DNA of 64,000 nucleotides, from NCBI RefSeq assembly GCF_023806085.1, contig NZ_JAMSLX010000004.1:221080-285079 (forward strand), read 5' to 3'. The notes beneath the pieces are model-generated. The model was not told the DNA's origin. It worked only from the letters and a program-made list of their open reading frames with translations, and made no database searches. Source of the DNA: Hephaestia sp. MAHUQ-44. Lineage in GTDB: Bacteria > Pseudomonadota > Alphaproteobacteria > Sphingomonadales > Sphingomonadaceae. Below, in pieces: positions 13,778 through 22,525 of the stretch (its first letter is position 1; every line of letters starts with the position of its first letter). Made by a program: the position numbers and the translations under genes.

Positions 13778-15187
13778 TCAGCCCTCCATTTCCTCCAGCT
13801 CGCGCCCGCGCGTCTCGTGGACCATCGCGCGCACGAAGAAGAACGAGATGAACGCTGCCGCGGCGTAGAAGCCGTAGGTCACCGGCAGGCCGATATTGGC
13901 GGCCATCCACGGGAAGCTGACGCTGATCCCGAAATTGGCGACCCATTGCGCGAATCCCGACACGGCGAGCCCCGAACCGCGGATCTGGTTCGGGAACATC
14001 TCGCCGAGCATGACCCACATCACCGGGCCCCAACTCGCGTTGAAGAAGATGACATAGGCATTGGCCGCGATCAGCGCGATCAGCCCGTATTGGTCCGAAA
14101 GCTGGAGCGTGCCGTCGACCAGCGCGCCGGTCGAGAAGCAGAAGGCGACGATCGCCAGCGTTACCGCCATCCCCGCCGATCCGACGAGCAGCAGCGGCTT
14201 GCGCCCGATCCGGTCGATCGTGAAGATCGTGAACAGGCAGGCGAGGATCGAGAGCGATCCCGACAGGATGTTGATCAGCAGCGCGTCATTCTCGCTGAAG
14301 CCGACCGACTGCCACAGCACCGATCCGTAATAAAAGACGATGTTGATGCCCACGAGCTGCTGGAACACCGCAAGGCCGATCCCGGCCCACACGATCTTGC
14401 GGACCTTGCCGGTCGCCTTGTCGCGCAGGTCGGCGAGGCGGGGGCGGTGGTGATCGGCAGCGAGCGAGGCGCGGATCTCGCCGACCTTGCGCGCGCCCGC
14501 CCCGCTGCCGAGGATACGTGACAGCACGCCCTCGGCCTCGGTATCGCGGCCTTTCATGACGAGGTAGCGCGGGCTATCCGGGATCAGCAGCAGCAAGGCG
14601 AGATACAGCCCGGCCGGGATCACCTGCGCCCAGAACATCCAGCGCCATGCCGGATAGCCGAGCCAGAAAATCTCGGTCGAATGGCCCGCATTGTGCGCCA
14701 GCCAGTAATTGACGAGGAAGGCGCCGGTCAGTCCGGCGATGATCATCACCTGCTGGACGCTCGACAGCCGGCCGCGGATCGATGCCGGGGTAACCTCGCT
14801 GATATAGACCGGCGCGAGCACGCTCGCCGCGCCCACCGCGAGCCCGGCGAAGAAACGCGCGAAGATGAAGATGAAGTCGGTGGGCGCGGCGCCCGCGAGC
14901 AGCGCGCTCAGGATGAAGACCAACGCGGAAAGCATCATCACCGCGCGGCGGCCGATCGCATCGGCGAGCCGCCCGGCGGCGAAGGCGCCGACCGCGCACC
15001 CCGGCAGCAATGCGGCGACCGATATGCCCAGCCCGAGATCGTCGAGCCCGAAGGCCTGGCGCAACCCGTCCTGCGTGCCGTTGATCACGCCCGAATCGTA
15101 GCCGAACATGAAGCCGCCGATCGTCGCGACCGCCACGATCAGCGCGATCAGGCCTTTATTGACCTTTTCGTCGGTCCCCTCAGTCAT
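13778..15187 (-). CDS. MFS sugar porter (probable xylose/H+ symporter)
   Basis: A 469-residue inner-membrane transporter with 12 predicted helices and a central loop, of the sugar porter family (XylE/GalP-like). Family motifs are GGFMFGYDSGVINGTQDGL in helix 1, RLADAIGRRA between helices 2 and 3, and PESP-like IPDSPRYL in the central loop. A TGNTAGCGCTANCA operator lies 48 bp before the start, which places the gene in the xylan regulon, so D-xylose or xylo-oligosaccharide is the likely substrate. The specificity is inferred from context only. Confidence 0.88.
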   Translation of the reverse strand: MTEGTDEKVNKGLIALIVAVATIGGFMFGYDSGVINGTQDGLRQAFGLDDLGLGISVAALLPGCAVGAFAAGRLADAIGRRAVMMLSALVFILSALLAGAAPTDFIFIFARFFAGLAVGAASVLAPVYISEVTPASIRGRLSSVQQVMIIAGLTGAFLVNYWLAHNAGHSTEIFWLGYPAWRWMFWAQVIPAGLYLALLLLIPDSPRYLVMKGRDTEAEGVLSRILGSGAGARKVGEIRASLAADHHRPRLADLRDKATGKVRKIVWAGIGLAVFQQLVGINIVFYYGSVLWQSVGFSENDALLINILSGSLSILACLFTIFTIDRIGRKPLLLVGSAGMAVTLAIVAFCFSTGALVDGTLQLSDQYGLIALIAANAYVIFFNASWGPVMWVMLGEMFPNQIRGSGLAVSGFAQWVANFGISVSFPWMAANIGLPVTYGFYAAAAFISFFFVRAMVHETRGRELEEMEG

Positions 15188-15235
15188 CCCGTCTCTCCTC
15201 CATCGTCTCGATTCTCGTCGATCGAATGTGCCTTA

Positions 15236-15249
15236 TGGTAGCGCTAGCA
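15236..15249. promoter_or_regulatory. LacI-type operator upstream of the MFS sugar porter
   Basis: TGGTAGCGCTAGCA matches TGNTAGCGCTANCA at every fixed position, with the palindromic core TAGCGCTA. It lies 48 bp upstream of the transporter start and 46 bp after the lacI stop codon. Confidence 0.75.
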
Positions 15250-15295
15250 GCGGATAGCGCGAGCTTTTTCTGATGGCGTTTCAACGGCCGTCAAA

Positions 15296-16366
15296 TCAGC
15301 GGATGTCGTCGTGCCGTCCCGTGGTCTTCGGTGGCCCGGCCGAATCGCGGATGATGAATTCGAAATCGAGCACTCGCTCGCGCACGCGCGGGGTGCCGCG
15401 CGCCGTGCTGAGGTGCGCGAGCAGCAGGTCGAGCGCGGCTTCGGCCATCGCGGCGATCGGCTGGCGGATCGTCGTCAACTCGGGCCAGATCGAGGTCGCA
15501 AGTGCGGTATCATCGAACCCGGTGATACTGATATCGCCCGGCACCTCGAGCCCGCTGCGGTGTGCGACCGAAACCGTGGCGGCCGCCATATCGTCATTGG
15601 CGGCGAAGATCGCGGTCGGGCGGCTTGGCCGCGCGATCAGGCGCTGGGCGGCGATCAGCCCCGATTTGTAGCTGAAATAGCCTTGCTCGACGGGCGCCGC
15701 ATCAGGGTCGAGCCCGGCTTCGGCGAGCGCATCGTTGAAGCCGCGATGCCGTTCGGCGCTCGCCATATGCCCTGGATGCCCCCGGATGTGCCCGATCGCA
15801 CGATGACCGAGTTCGATCAGATGGCGCGTGATCGTCCTGGCCGCCTCATAATCGTCGATCCGCACATTGAGCGCGTCGGCCGGCGCAAGCCCGCGCGCGA
15901 CCGACACCACCGGAATGTCGGCGGCGGCAAGTTCGGCATGGACGGGATCATATTCGGACACTGGCGGCGGCAGGATGACGCCTTCGACATGCGTGTTGGC
16001 GAAGCGGCGCGTGGCTTCGGCTTGCGCTTCGGCGGTCTCGCCCTCGCACACTTCGATCACGAGGTGGCAGCCCGCGCGCCGCGCGCCATCGAGCGCACCG
16101 ACGAGGAATTGCGTCAGGTAAGCGTCCGACGGGTTGGCGTAGAACAGCCCGATATGCGTCGCCGACCCCGCGGCGAGCGAGCGCGCGGCGGTGTTGGGCG
16201 AATAATTGAGTTGCTCGATCGCCTCGAGCACGCGACGGCGGGTGCTGTCGCGCACGTTGGGCGCACCGTTGACGACGCGCGAGACCGTCATCGACGAGAC
16301 CCCCGCGACGGCCGCCACGTCGAGGATCGTTGCCGTCCCCCGGCTTCTACGGCTCGATCTCGCCAC
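15296..16366 (-). CDS. LacI-family transcriptional regulator 1
   Basis: A 356-residue repressor. The N-terminal helix-turn-helix (residues 14-33, ILDVAAVAGVSSMTVSRVVN) is followed by the hinge LNYSPNTAARSLA and a periplasmic-binding-type effector domain. GTG 16366 is chosen because AGGAGGGA lies just upstream; the longer frame would add 15 unrelated residues. It follows the GH43 and GH9 genes in one apparent operon with an operator in front, so it probably regulates itself. It resembles the second LacI protein (37942-39021) in the recognition helix and hinge. The effector is probably a xylan-derived sugar. Confidence 0.9.
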   Translation of the reverse strand: MARSSRRSRGTATILDVAAVAGVSSMTVSRVVNGAPNVRDSTRRRVLEAIEQLNYSPNTAARSLAAGSATHIGLFYANPSDAYLTQFLVGALDGARRAGCHLVIEVCEGETAEAQAEATRRFANTHVEGVILPPPVSEYDPVHAELAAADIPVVSVARGLAPADALNVRIDDYEAARTITRHLIELGHRAIGHIRGHPGHMASAERHRGFNDALAEAGLDPDAAPVEQGYFSYKSGLIAAQRLIARPSRPTAIFAANDDMAAATVSVAHRSGLEVPGDISITGFDDTALATSIWPELTTIRQPIAAMAEAALDLLLAHLSTARGTPRVRERVLDFEFIIRDSAGPPKTTGRHDDIR

Positions 16367-16411
16367 GGTCCCTCCTGCTTGTATCCAGCGCCACGATACG
16401 GTGCACCACAA

Positions 16412-18238
16412 TCATGGGTGCGCGTCCAGCCACGCGGCCACCCAGACCAGCGGCGCGTTCCAGTTGATCGCGACTTCGTTCAATGAAAAAGCGTGCCAAT
16501 CATCGGCCCAGCATGTTTGCGGGGCGCAATCCCCGAGCGCGGCGCCGATCTCATCGGCCCGCCGCGACTGCGAATTGGGGCCGCCCGATAGCACGCCCGG
16601 CGGCGGTGGGGGCAGCGCCGCATCGGCGGCGTGTGCCCAGAAACGGTGGTGTGGCTGCGTCATCGGCCGCGCGCCGAACCCCGAGACGAACGAGCGGTCG
16701 AGCGGGTTGCGGCCGAGCAGATAATCCATCGCGTCGATTACCCCGTCACGATAGCCCGGCTTGGCGGTGATGTCGGCGGCGAGCGCGAGCAGCATCGCGC
16801 GGTTGAGCAGGTTCGAATTCGAACCCCATGGATAGGCCGGCGGGTCATAGGGGATGCGATAGCCGATCCGCGCGTCGTCGCTGAGCGCTGCATCGGCTGC
16901 GGCCACGATGCTCTGCCTGAGCCGCGTGATATCTTGCTGGGGCAAGGCGTTGGGCACGGTTGCGAGGGTGATCGTGCCCAGCGTTGCGGTGGTCGCCCAG
17001 CCGAATTCACCCGCACGGGGCGCCCGAAAGAACGGGCTCGCCTCGATCACGGTGCGATACGGCGTCTCGCCGGTGGTCACGAACAATTCGGCCGCCGCCC
17101 AATAGAATTCGTCGGCGAGCGTCGCATCGCCATAAACACCGCTGCCGGTGAAATCAGCAATCGGATAGATGTCGGGATTCGCCTCGGCGGCGGCGAAGGC
17201 GCGTTTGGCGGCGTCGAGGCAGCGCGCTGCGAAGCCCGCATCGATCGACCGCCAGATCCGCGCGCATTGCGCGGCGGTGGCGGCGAGATTGAGCGTCGCC
17301 GCGGTGCTCGGCGGGAACAGGATGCGCGTTTCGTGGTCGTCCTGCGGGGGCGTGGGCAGCGCGGTCCACCGTGCGTCGGCGACCTTGTGGAACGCCATGC
17401 CCGAGACGTCGGTCGGCACCAGCGCCAGCCCCGGCGCCGCGCGCGGCACACCGGGGGCGACCGCCACGGTCGTCCCCGCGGGCGCCTGCATCGCGAGCAG
17501 GAATTCGATCTCCCAGCGTGCCTCGTCGAGCAGGTCGCTCACCCCGTTGCCCGCCTCGGGCAACGCGGCCGCACCATCGGGGAAAGGCGGCGCCATCCAG
17601 CGCTGGCCCTGTTCGTACAGATCGAGCAGCGTCCACAGCGCGATCCCGCCATTGACGACATATTTGCCGTGATCGCCGGCATCGTACCAGCCGCCGGTAA
17701 CGTCATAGCTGCCCGCGCAACCGGGCCATTGGTTACCCTGCCCATCGGTGCCCGCGACGCAGGTGACGATCTCGTGCGGGTGCCCGGCGGGCCGTGCCCA
17801 GCGCTCACCCCCCGCATAGCGCGCCTCGATGCGTGTCCCCGCGCGCGACTGGTAGAAATAGTTGAACGCGGCGCGCCTGAGGGGGGCGTAGAGATCGGGC
17901 CGGATCGCAAACACACGGCTCGCCCGCGCCCCGACATGGAGCCGGAAACCCTCGCCGCGCCCGCGGAAGCTGCCGAAATCGATCAAATGGAGATGCTCGC
18001 CGGAAGCCGCATCATCCCCGGTCACGCGCGTCATGCCCGACGCGACGGTTTTGCCTGTGGCATCGGTCAGCGTCCAGCCGAGCGGCGCGGACGCCGCATC
18101 GGGTAGCAGCGCGCGCTTGGCGCCATCGGGCAGCAGCCCAATCTGGTTGAGCCGGATCGGCGCGGCGGGCGGTTGCGGGCTCGCCGTTGCACTACCTGCC
18201 AGTGCAACGGCCAGGAAAGCTGTCCTAATCGGCGCCAT
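16412..18238 (-). CDS. Glycoside hydrolase family 9 with N-terminal Ig-like domain
   Basis: A 608-residue secreted enzyme with signal peptide MAPIRTAFLAVALAGSATAS, an N-terminal CelD-type immunoglobulin-like domain (about residues 25-115) and an (alpha/alpha)6 GH9 catalytic domain. Catalytic features are intact: GGWYDAGDHGKY with Asp186 and Asp189, HHRFWAH near residue 530, and Glu588 in SLNEVAINWN. Family members cut cellulose, xyloglucan or other beta-1,4 glucans. Its start overlaps the end of the GH43 gene by 14 bp, so the two are translationally linked. A beta-glucanase is slightly unexpected in a xylan regulon; mixed-linkage or hemicellulosic substrates are possible. Confidence 0.9.
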   Translation of the reverse strand: MAPIRTAFLAVALAGSATASPQPPAAPIRLNQIGLLPDGAKRALLPDAASAPLGWTLTDATGKTVASGMTRVTGDDAASGEHLHLIDFGSFRGRGEGFRLHVGARASRVFAIRPDLYAPLRRAAFNYFYQSRAGTRIEARYAGGERWARPAGHPHEIVTCVAGTDGQGNQWPGCAGSYDVTGGWYDAGDHGKYVVNGGIALWTLLDLYEQGQRWMAPPFPDGAAALPEAGNGVSDLLDEARWEIEFLLAMQAPAGTTVAVAPGVPRAAPGLALVPTDVSGMAFHKVADARWTALPTPPQDDHETRILFPPSTAATLNLAATAAQCARIWRSIDAGFAARCLDAAKRAFAAAEANPDIYPIADFTGSGVYGDATLADEFYWAAAELFVTTGETPYRTVIEASPFFRAPRAGEFGWATTATLGTITLATVPNALPQQDITRLRQSIVAAADAALSDDARIGYRIPYDPPAYPWGSNSNLLNRAMLLALAADITAKPGYRDGVIDAMDYLLGRNPLDRSFVSGFGARPMTQPHHRFWAHAADAALPPPPPGVLSGGPNSQSRRADEIGAALGDCAPQTCWADDWHAFSLNEVAINWNAPLVWVAAWLDAHP

Positions 18239-19916
18239 AAGCGTAAATCCCCAGCATCGTCCCGACGAATCCGCCCGCGATCTGCGTGCTCAATATCGTC
18301 CCGTCCACATCGCGCGCGAGTATGCGCCACGCGCCCGGCCGGGTCGCATAAGCGAAGTCGTAGCGCCCGCCGCGTGCCGTGATCCGAAGCTCGATCGGCG
18401 CTCCCGCGGTGCCCTCAAGCGGCGCCGCGGCCACCATCACCCCCATCGCCGGGTCTTCCTCGTCGGCGCGGCGGTCGAGCCGGATCATCGCCTTGCCGGC
18501 CACCTGCTCGATCCCGAGGAATAACCAGTAATCGTCGTTCTGGAACGCGGCGAGCCCGGCGCGGTCGCCGTCTTGCTCAGGCGAAAAACGCACTTGCGTG
18601 GTGATGCTCGCGTTCAGATGCTGCTGGCGGCGTGCGAGGAACGAGGGATTGCCGCGATCGCCCAGCCCCACCGGCCGCGCCTCGAGCGTCGCGCCGTCGC
18701 CAAGCCGATACCAGGTTTTGGCCGGGTTGCGCAGCATCATCCAGTCGAGCGGCAAAGTTGGTGCGGCAAAATTCTGGCGTAGCGTCATCGCCCCTGTGGT
18801 GGGGACGGACGCTTCGCTTGCGGGTAGATCGGGGCGCGCGTGGACATAGGGCACGGCTGCCCCCGGCGCGGTGATCCGCGGCCAGCCATCGGTCCACGTC
18901 ACCGGCAGCAGAAAGGTCTCGCGTCCGGTGTTGAAGTTGCGCCCGTCATAAGGCCGCACGCCAAGGAAGGTCGCCCACCAGCCCTTGCCGGTATCGACGA
19001 ATCCCGCATGGCCGGTCGAGGTGATCGGAAAGCCGCGATCGGCGGGCAGGTCGCGCTGGGTCAGGATCGGGTTGCCCGCGAACGGCACGTAGGGCCCGGT
19101 CACCGCATCGGCGCGGAACACCACCTGAGAATGGTTCTCGGCGGTGCCGCCTTCGGCTGCGATCAGATAATAATGCCCGTCCTTCCTGAACAGGTGCGGC
19201 CCCTCGATCCAGATCGGGTTGGCCGCCGGATCGGTGCCGCCGTCGACGATCACACGTCGCGCGCCGATCAGTTTCTTAGTGACGGGATCGAAGCGCTGGA
19301 GCCAGATCGCGCGATGCCCGTCATAGCGCGGCGGCTTGGCGGGAACGTCGTTATTGACCAGCCACGCGCTGCCATCGTCATCGAAGAACAGCGAGGGATC
19401 GATCCCGCCCGCCGCGTCTTTGAGCCATACAGGATCGGACCACGGCCCCGCCGGATCGCGTGCGGTGATGACGAAATTGCCGCCGCAATCGACGCAGGTG
19501 TTGACGATCCAGAACAGCCCGTCGTGATAGGTGATCGCCGGTGCAAAGAGCCCGCGCGATACGCCGAGTTTACCGAAATCGACCATGGAGGGCCGGTCGA
19601 TCGCGTTGCCGATCTGGGTCCAGTGGATGAGATCGGTGCTTTTGAACACCGGCAGGCCGGGGAAATAGGAAAAGGTCGAATTGACGAGATAATAAGCGTC
19701 GCCCGCGCGCGTGATGCTCGGATCGGGATAGAAGCCGGCGAGGATCGGGTTACGATAGTCGCTCGGGCCTTGCGTCACGCCGGGCGGCAGCGCGTCGTCG
19801 CCCCGATAATCGACCCAGGCGAACGTCGCGGTGCGCGGCGCCGGCGCGGCGCCCCATAATATGAGCGCTCCCATCGCTATTGCCAGCACACGCCCGATCG
19901 GCGTTCTGCGTCGCAT
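18225..19916 (-). CDS. Glycoside hydrolase family 43 beta-xylosidase/arabinofuranosidase-type
   Basis: A 563-residue exported enzyme with a five-bladed beta-propeller and a C-terminal concanavalin-like domain. After a signal segment (about residues 7-30) the catalytic residues are Asp65 (FYPDPSI), Asp173 (GGIDPSLF) and Glu238 (WIEGPHLF). The two-domain form is that of GH43 subfamilies active on xylo-oligosaccharides or arabinoxylan. It opens the operon GH43-GH9-lacI, and a LacI-type operator is 20 bp before its ATG. Xylosidase and arabinofuranosidase activity cannot be separated by reading. Confidence 0.9.
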   Translation of the reverse strand: MRRRTPIGRVLAIAMGALILWGAAPAPRTATFAWVDYRGDDALPPGVTQGPSDYRNPILAGFYPDPSITRAGDAYYLVNSTFSYFPGLPVFKSTDLIHWTQIGNAIDRPSMVDFGKLGVSRGLFAPAITYHDGLFWIVNTCVDCGGNFVITARDPAGPWSDPVWLKDAAGGIDPSLFFDDDGSAWLVNNDVPAKPPRYDGHRAIWLQRFDPVTKKLIGARRVIVDGGTDPAANPIWIEGPHLFRKDGHYYLIAAEGGTAENHSQVVFRADAVTGPYVPFAGNPILTQRDLPADRGFPITSTGHAGFVDTGKGWWATFLGVRPYDGRNFNTGRETFLLPVTWTDGWPRITAPGAAVPYVHARPDLPASEASVPTTGAMTLRQNFAAPTLPLDWMMLRNPAKTWYRLGDGATLEARPVGLGDRGNPSFLARRQQHLNASITTQVRFSPEQDGDRAGLAAFQNDDYWLFLGIEQVAGKAMIRLDRRADEEDPAMGVMVAAAPLEGTAGAPIELRITARGGRYDFAYATRPGAWRILARDVDGTILSTQIAGGFVGTMLGIYAYGAD

Positions 19917-19936
19917 CTCTGCCCCCTATGCCCCTG

Positions 19937-19950
19937 TGCTATCGCTAACA
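19937..19950. promoter_or_regulatory. LacI-type operator upstream of GH43-GH9-lacI
   Basis: On the minus strand the site reads TGTTAGCGATAGCA, one mismatch from TGNTAGCGCTANCA. It ends 20 bp before the GH43 start codon, where bound repressor would block transcription. Confidence 0.65.
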
Positions 19951-19967
19951 CGCGGCTGCGGATGAGG

Positions 19968-20993
19968 CTAGAGCTTGCCCGCGATCGCTTTGACCGTCGC
20001 GCGCATCCGCCCGAGCATGGTCGCGTCGGGGTCGGGGCCCAGCACGCCCTTGGCATGATCGGGCAGGTGCGCCACCGGATCGCCGTCGGTCGCGAAAACG
20101 TAGCGATCGAACACCTGTCGCCACACCGCGCGCTGATCGGCGGGTAAGTGACGCAGCGCGTAGAGGCCGTAGAGCAGCGCGTCATACGCATCGCCCAGAT
20201 CGTCGCGCGCCTCGTTCCACCAGTAATTGACGAAGATGTTGAAGCGATCGAGCGAATCGACCCCGTGCCACCAGTGAAAGGGTATGTAGAGCGCATCGCC
20301 CGGTGCGAGTGTCGCGGCCTCGGCACTGGCCATCGCGGCGGCAAAGCGGGGGTAACGCTCGAGATCGGGCGCGGCGAGATCGACCATGCTGACCGGCGTG
20401 CCCGCCGGCGTCAGTTCGAGTGGGCCGGGATAGAGGTTGGCCATTTGCTCGGGCGGGAAAAGCGTGAAGCGCCGTCGCCCGGCAACGACCACACCGATAT
20501 TCTCCCGCAGATCGAAATGCGGCGCGACGCGGATCGCGTTGCCGATCCAGATACGCGGCGGGGTGGGGGCGGGCGGCAGATCGATCTGGTTGGCTTCGGC
20601 GAAACCCGGCAGTAATTCGGGCAGTATCTCGGATTGAACCGCGATCGCGTGCGGCGCCGGATTGGCGCGATCGCGTAGCAATCGCGCGAGCACATCGGCG
20701 AGCGGAGCCTGGCCACGCGTGAAATTGAGCGCGCGAAGATCGTCGCGATAGAAGAAGCGGCCGGCAATCTCGGGGTCGCCGACGATCACCGAAACGCTGC
20801 GTGTCGGGCCGAAGCCCATCAGATGCGCGACCGCTGTCTCATCGGAAGCACGCGCCGCCGCTACCACCGGCCAGCCCGCGCCGCGCCCACGCAGCACCGC
20901 GGGTTGCGCCAGCGGCCGGATCTCACCGAGAAAGCGGGCGCGATCGACGTTGTCATATTCAGCAATCGGGCGCGGTTCGGGAAGATCGCTCAC
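19968..20993 (-). CDS. Cupin/JmjC-like (Cupin_8) protein, paralogue 2
   Basis: A 341-residue homologue of the protein at 4648-5670, sharing EIAGRFFYRDD, RRFTLFPP and NYWW blocks. The predicted metal triad is His159 and Asp161 (APHFDLREN) and His243 (FHWWHGV). The start is a GTG at 20993 that overlaps the stop of the halogenase gene (GTGA), so translation is coupled; the longer open frame extends into that gene and is not used. It is the third gene of the halogenase-halogenase-cupin operon. By fold it is a possible Fe(II)/2-oxoglutarate hydroxylase; the substrate is unknown. Confidence 0.82.
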   Translation of the reverse strand: MSDLPEPRPIAEYDNVDRARFLGEIRPLAQPAVLRGRGAGWPVVAAARASDETAVAHLMGFGPTRSVSVIVGDPEIAGRFFYRDDLRALNFTRGQAPLADVLARLLRDRANPAPHAIAVQSEILPELLPGFAEANQIDLPPAPTPPRIWIGNAIRVAPHFDLRENIGVVVAGRRRFTLFPPEQMANLYPGPLELTPAGTPVSMVDLAAPDLERYPRFAAAMASAEAATLAPGDALYIPFHWWHGVDSLDRFNIFVNYWWNEARDDLGDAYDALLYGLYALRHLPADQRAVWRQVFDRYVFATDGDPVAHLPDHAKGVLGPDPDATMLGRMRATVKAIAGKL

Positions 20994-22525
20994 GATGCCC
21001 GCATCAGCGGCGTATCGGCGAGCGCGCGTTGCTGACGCAGAAACTCCTGCTGTGTCGGCATCGCCGCAGTGGTGTGCGCCACCACCTCGCGCAGATGTGC
21101 CAGCCGCGCCAGCGTCTCGGCATCGGGCAGCAGGTCGGCGGCGGGGTGATAGCTCGCCGCCTCGATTCCCTGTCCCGCCATCACCGACAGCCAACTCGTC
21201 TCGGTGAACAATTCGTCATGCTCGCGGAAGATTCGCCCCGAAGCGCGGTACATCTCGAGCTTGGCCTTGAGCCCGTCGGGCGGCTCGATCGTGCGGCAAT
21301 AATCCCAGAAGGGCGTGTCGTTCCGCTCGGTCGCATTATAGTGCAGCACGAGGAAGTCGCGGATATCGACATATTCCTGCTCGGTCATCGCATTGTAGCG
21401 CGCGATGGTGCGCGGGTCGAAATCGCGCGTGGGAAACAGTGTCATCAGCCGCGCGATCCCGGTCTGGACGAGGTGGATGCTGGTCGATTCGAGCGGTTCG
21501 AGGAATCCGCTCGCGAGCCCCAGCGCGACGACATTGCCCACCCACGCCGCCTTGCGATGCCCCGCGGTAAAGCGCAGCGGGCGCGGATCGCCCAGCGCCG
21601 GGCCGTCGAGCCCCGCCAGCAGCGTTGCCGCGGCCTCGTCGTCGGAAAGGTGCGCGCTCGAATAGACATAGCCATTGCCGGTGCGGTGCTGGAGCGGGAT
21701 GCGCCATTGCCACCCCGCGGCTTTCGCGGTCGATCGGGTGAGCGGCTGCCAGTCGCCGGTGCGCTCGCTCGCGACGGCGAGGGCGCGGTCGCACGGCAGC
21801 CATTTGCTCCAGTCCTCGAACCCGGCGTGCATCGTCTGTTCGATCAGCAGCCCACGGAATCCCGAGCAATCGAGGAACAGATCGCCCTCGATCGTCCGTC
21901 CGTCGGCCAGCGTGACATGCTCGACCAGCCCGCTTTCGCTATGCTGCGTGACATCGACGATCCGGCCCTCGATGCGCGTCGCGCCGTCCGCCTCCGCCAG
22001 CCCGCGCAGCATTTTGGCATATAGCGCGGCATCGAACTGAAAGGCGTAAGCGAGCTTCGACAACGGCGACCGGGGTTGATCGGGGCGCGGACGCGTGAAC
22101 TTTTCGGCGCGCGCTGCCACCACCGAGATCGCATAATCGTCGAGCGAATGCGGATCGCCGAGCGCGCGGCCCTTGAGCCAGTGATGGTGGAATTCGATCC
22201 CCATCATGTCGAGCCCGTAAAAGCCGAACGGATGCGAATAACGATGGCCGATGCGGACCCAGTCGATGAACTCGATGCCCAGTTTGTACGTGGCGTTGGT
22301 GGCGCGCACGAACGCGTTTTCGTCGATCCCGAGCAAGGCGTTGAACAGCACGATCTGCGGGATCGTCGCCTCGCCGACCCCGACCGTGCCGATGTCCGCC
22401 GATTCGACCAGCGTGATCGACAGATCGGGCATCTTGCCCAGGATCCGGGCGGTGGCCGCCGCCGCCATCCAGCCCGCGGTGCCGCCGCCGACGATGACGA
22501 TGCGCCGGATGCGGTCGTCGATCAT
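20990..22525 (-). CDS. Flavin-dependent tryptophan-halogenase-like protein B
   Basis: A 511-residue FAD-dependent protein of the tryptophan halogenase family. It has the GGGTAGW flavin motif (residues 13-19), the halogenase motif WxWxIP as WQWRIP, the catalytic lysine Lys81 in ATYKLGIEF, and the catalytic glutamate in LEPLESTSI. All residues needed for HOCl-type halogenation in PrnA/RebH are therefore in place. ATG 22525 overlaps the stop of the upstream paralogue as ATGA. A flavin reductase partner is not encoded nearby. Family members next to TonB receptors are widespread in Caulobacter and sphingomonads, but their natural substrates are mostly unknown. Confidence 0.9.
   Translation of the reverse strand: MIDDRIRRIVIVGGGTAGWMAAAATARILGKMPDLSITLVESADIGTVGVGEATIPQIVLFNALLGIDENAFVRATNATYKLGIEFIDWVRIGHRYSHPFGFYGLDMMGIEFHHHWLKGRALGDPHSLDDYAISVVAARAEKFTRPRPDQPRSPLSKLAYAFQFDAALYAKMLRGLAEADGATRIEGRIVDVTQHSESGLVEHVTLADGRTIEGDLFLDCSGFRGLLIEQTMHAGFEDWSKWLPCDRALAVASERTGDWQPLTRSTAKAAGWQWRIPLQHRTGNGYVYSSAHLSDDEAAATLLAGLDGPALGDPRPLRFTAGHRKAAWVGNVVALGLASGFLEPLESTSIHLVQTGIARLMTLFPTRDFDPRTIARYNAMTEQEYVDIRDFLVLHYNATERNDTPFWDYCRTIEPPDGLKAKLEMYRASGRIFREHDELFTETSWLSVMAGQGIEAASYHPAADLLPDAETLARLAHLREVVAHTTAAMPTQQEFLRQQRALADTPLMRAS

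Noticed and set aside
21000..21194. N-terminal extension of the second cupin protein into the halogenase gene
   Set aside because: The extra residues have low-complexity Arg/Gly/Ala composition; GTG 20993 gives the same length as the paralogue and a GTGA overlap.
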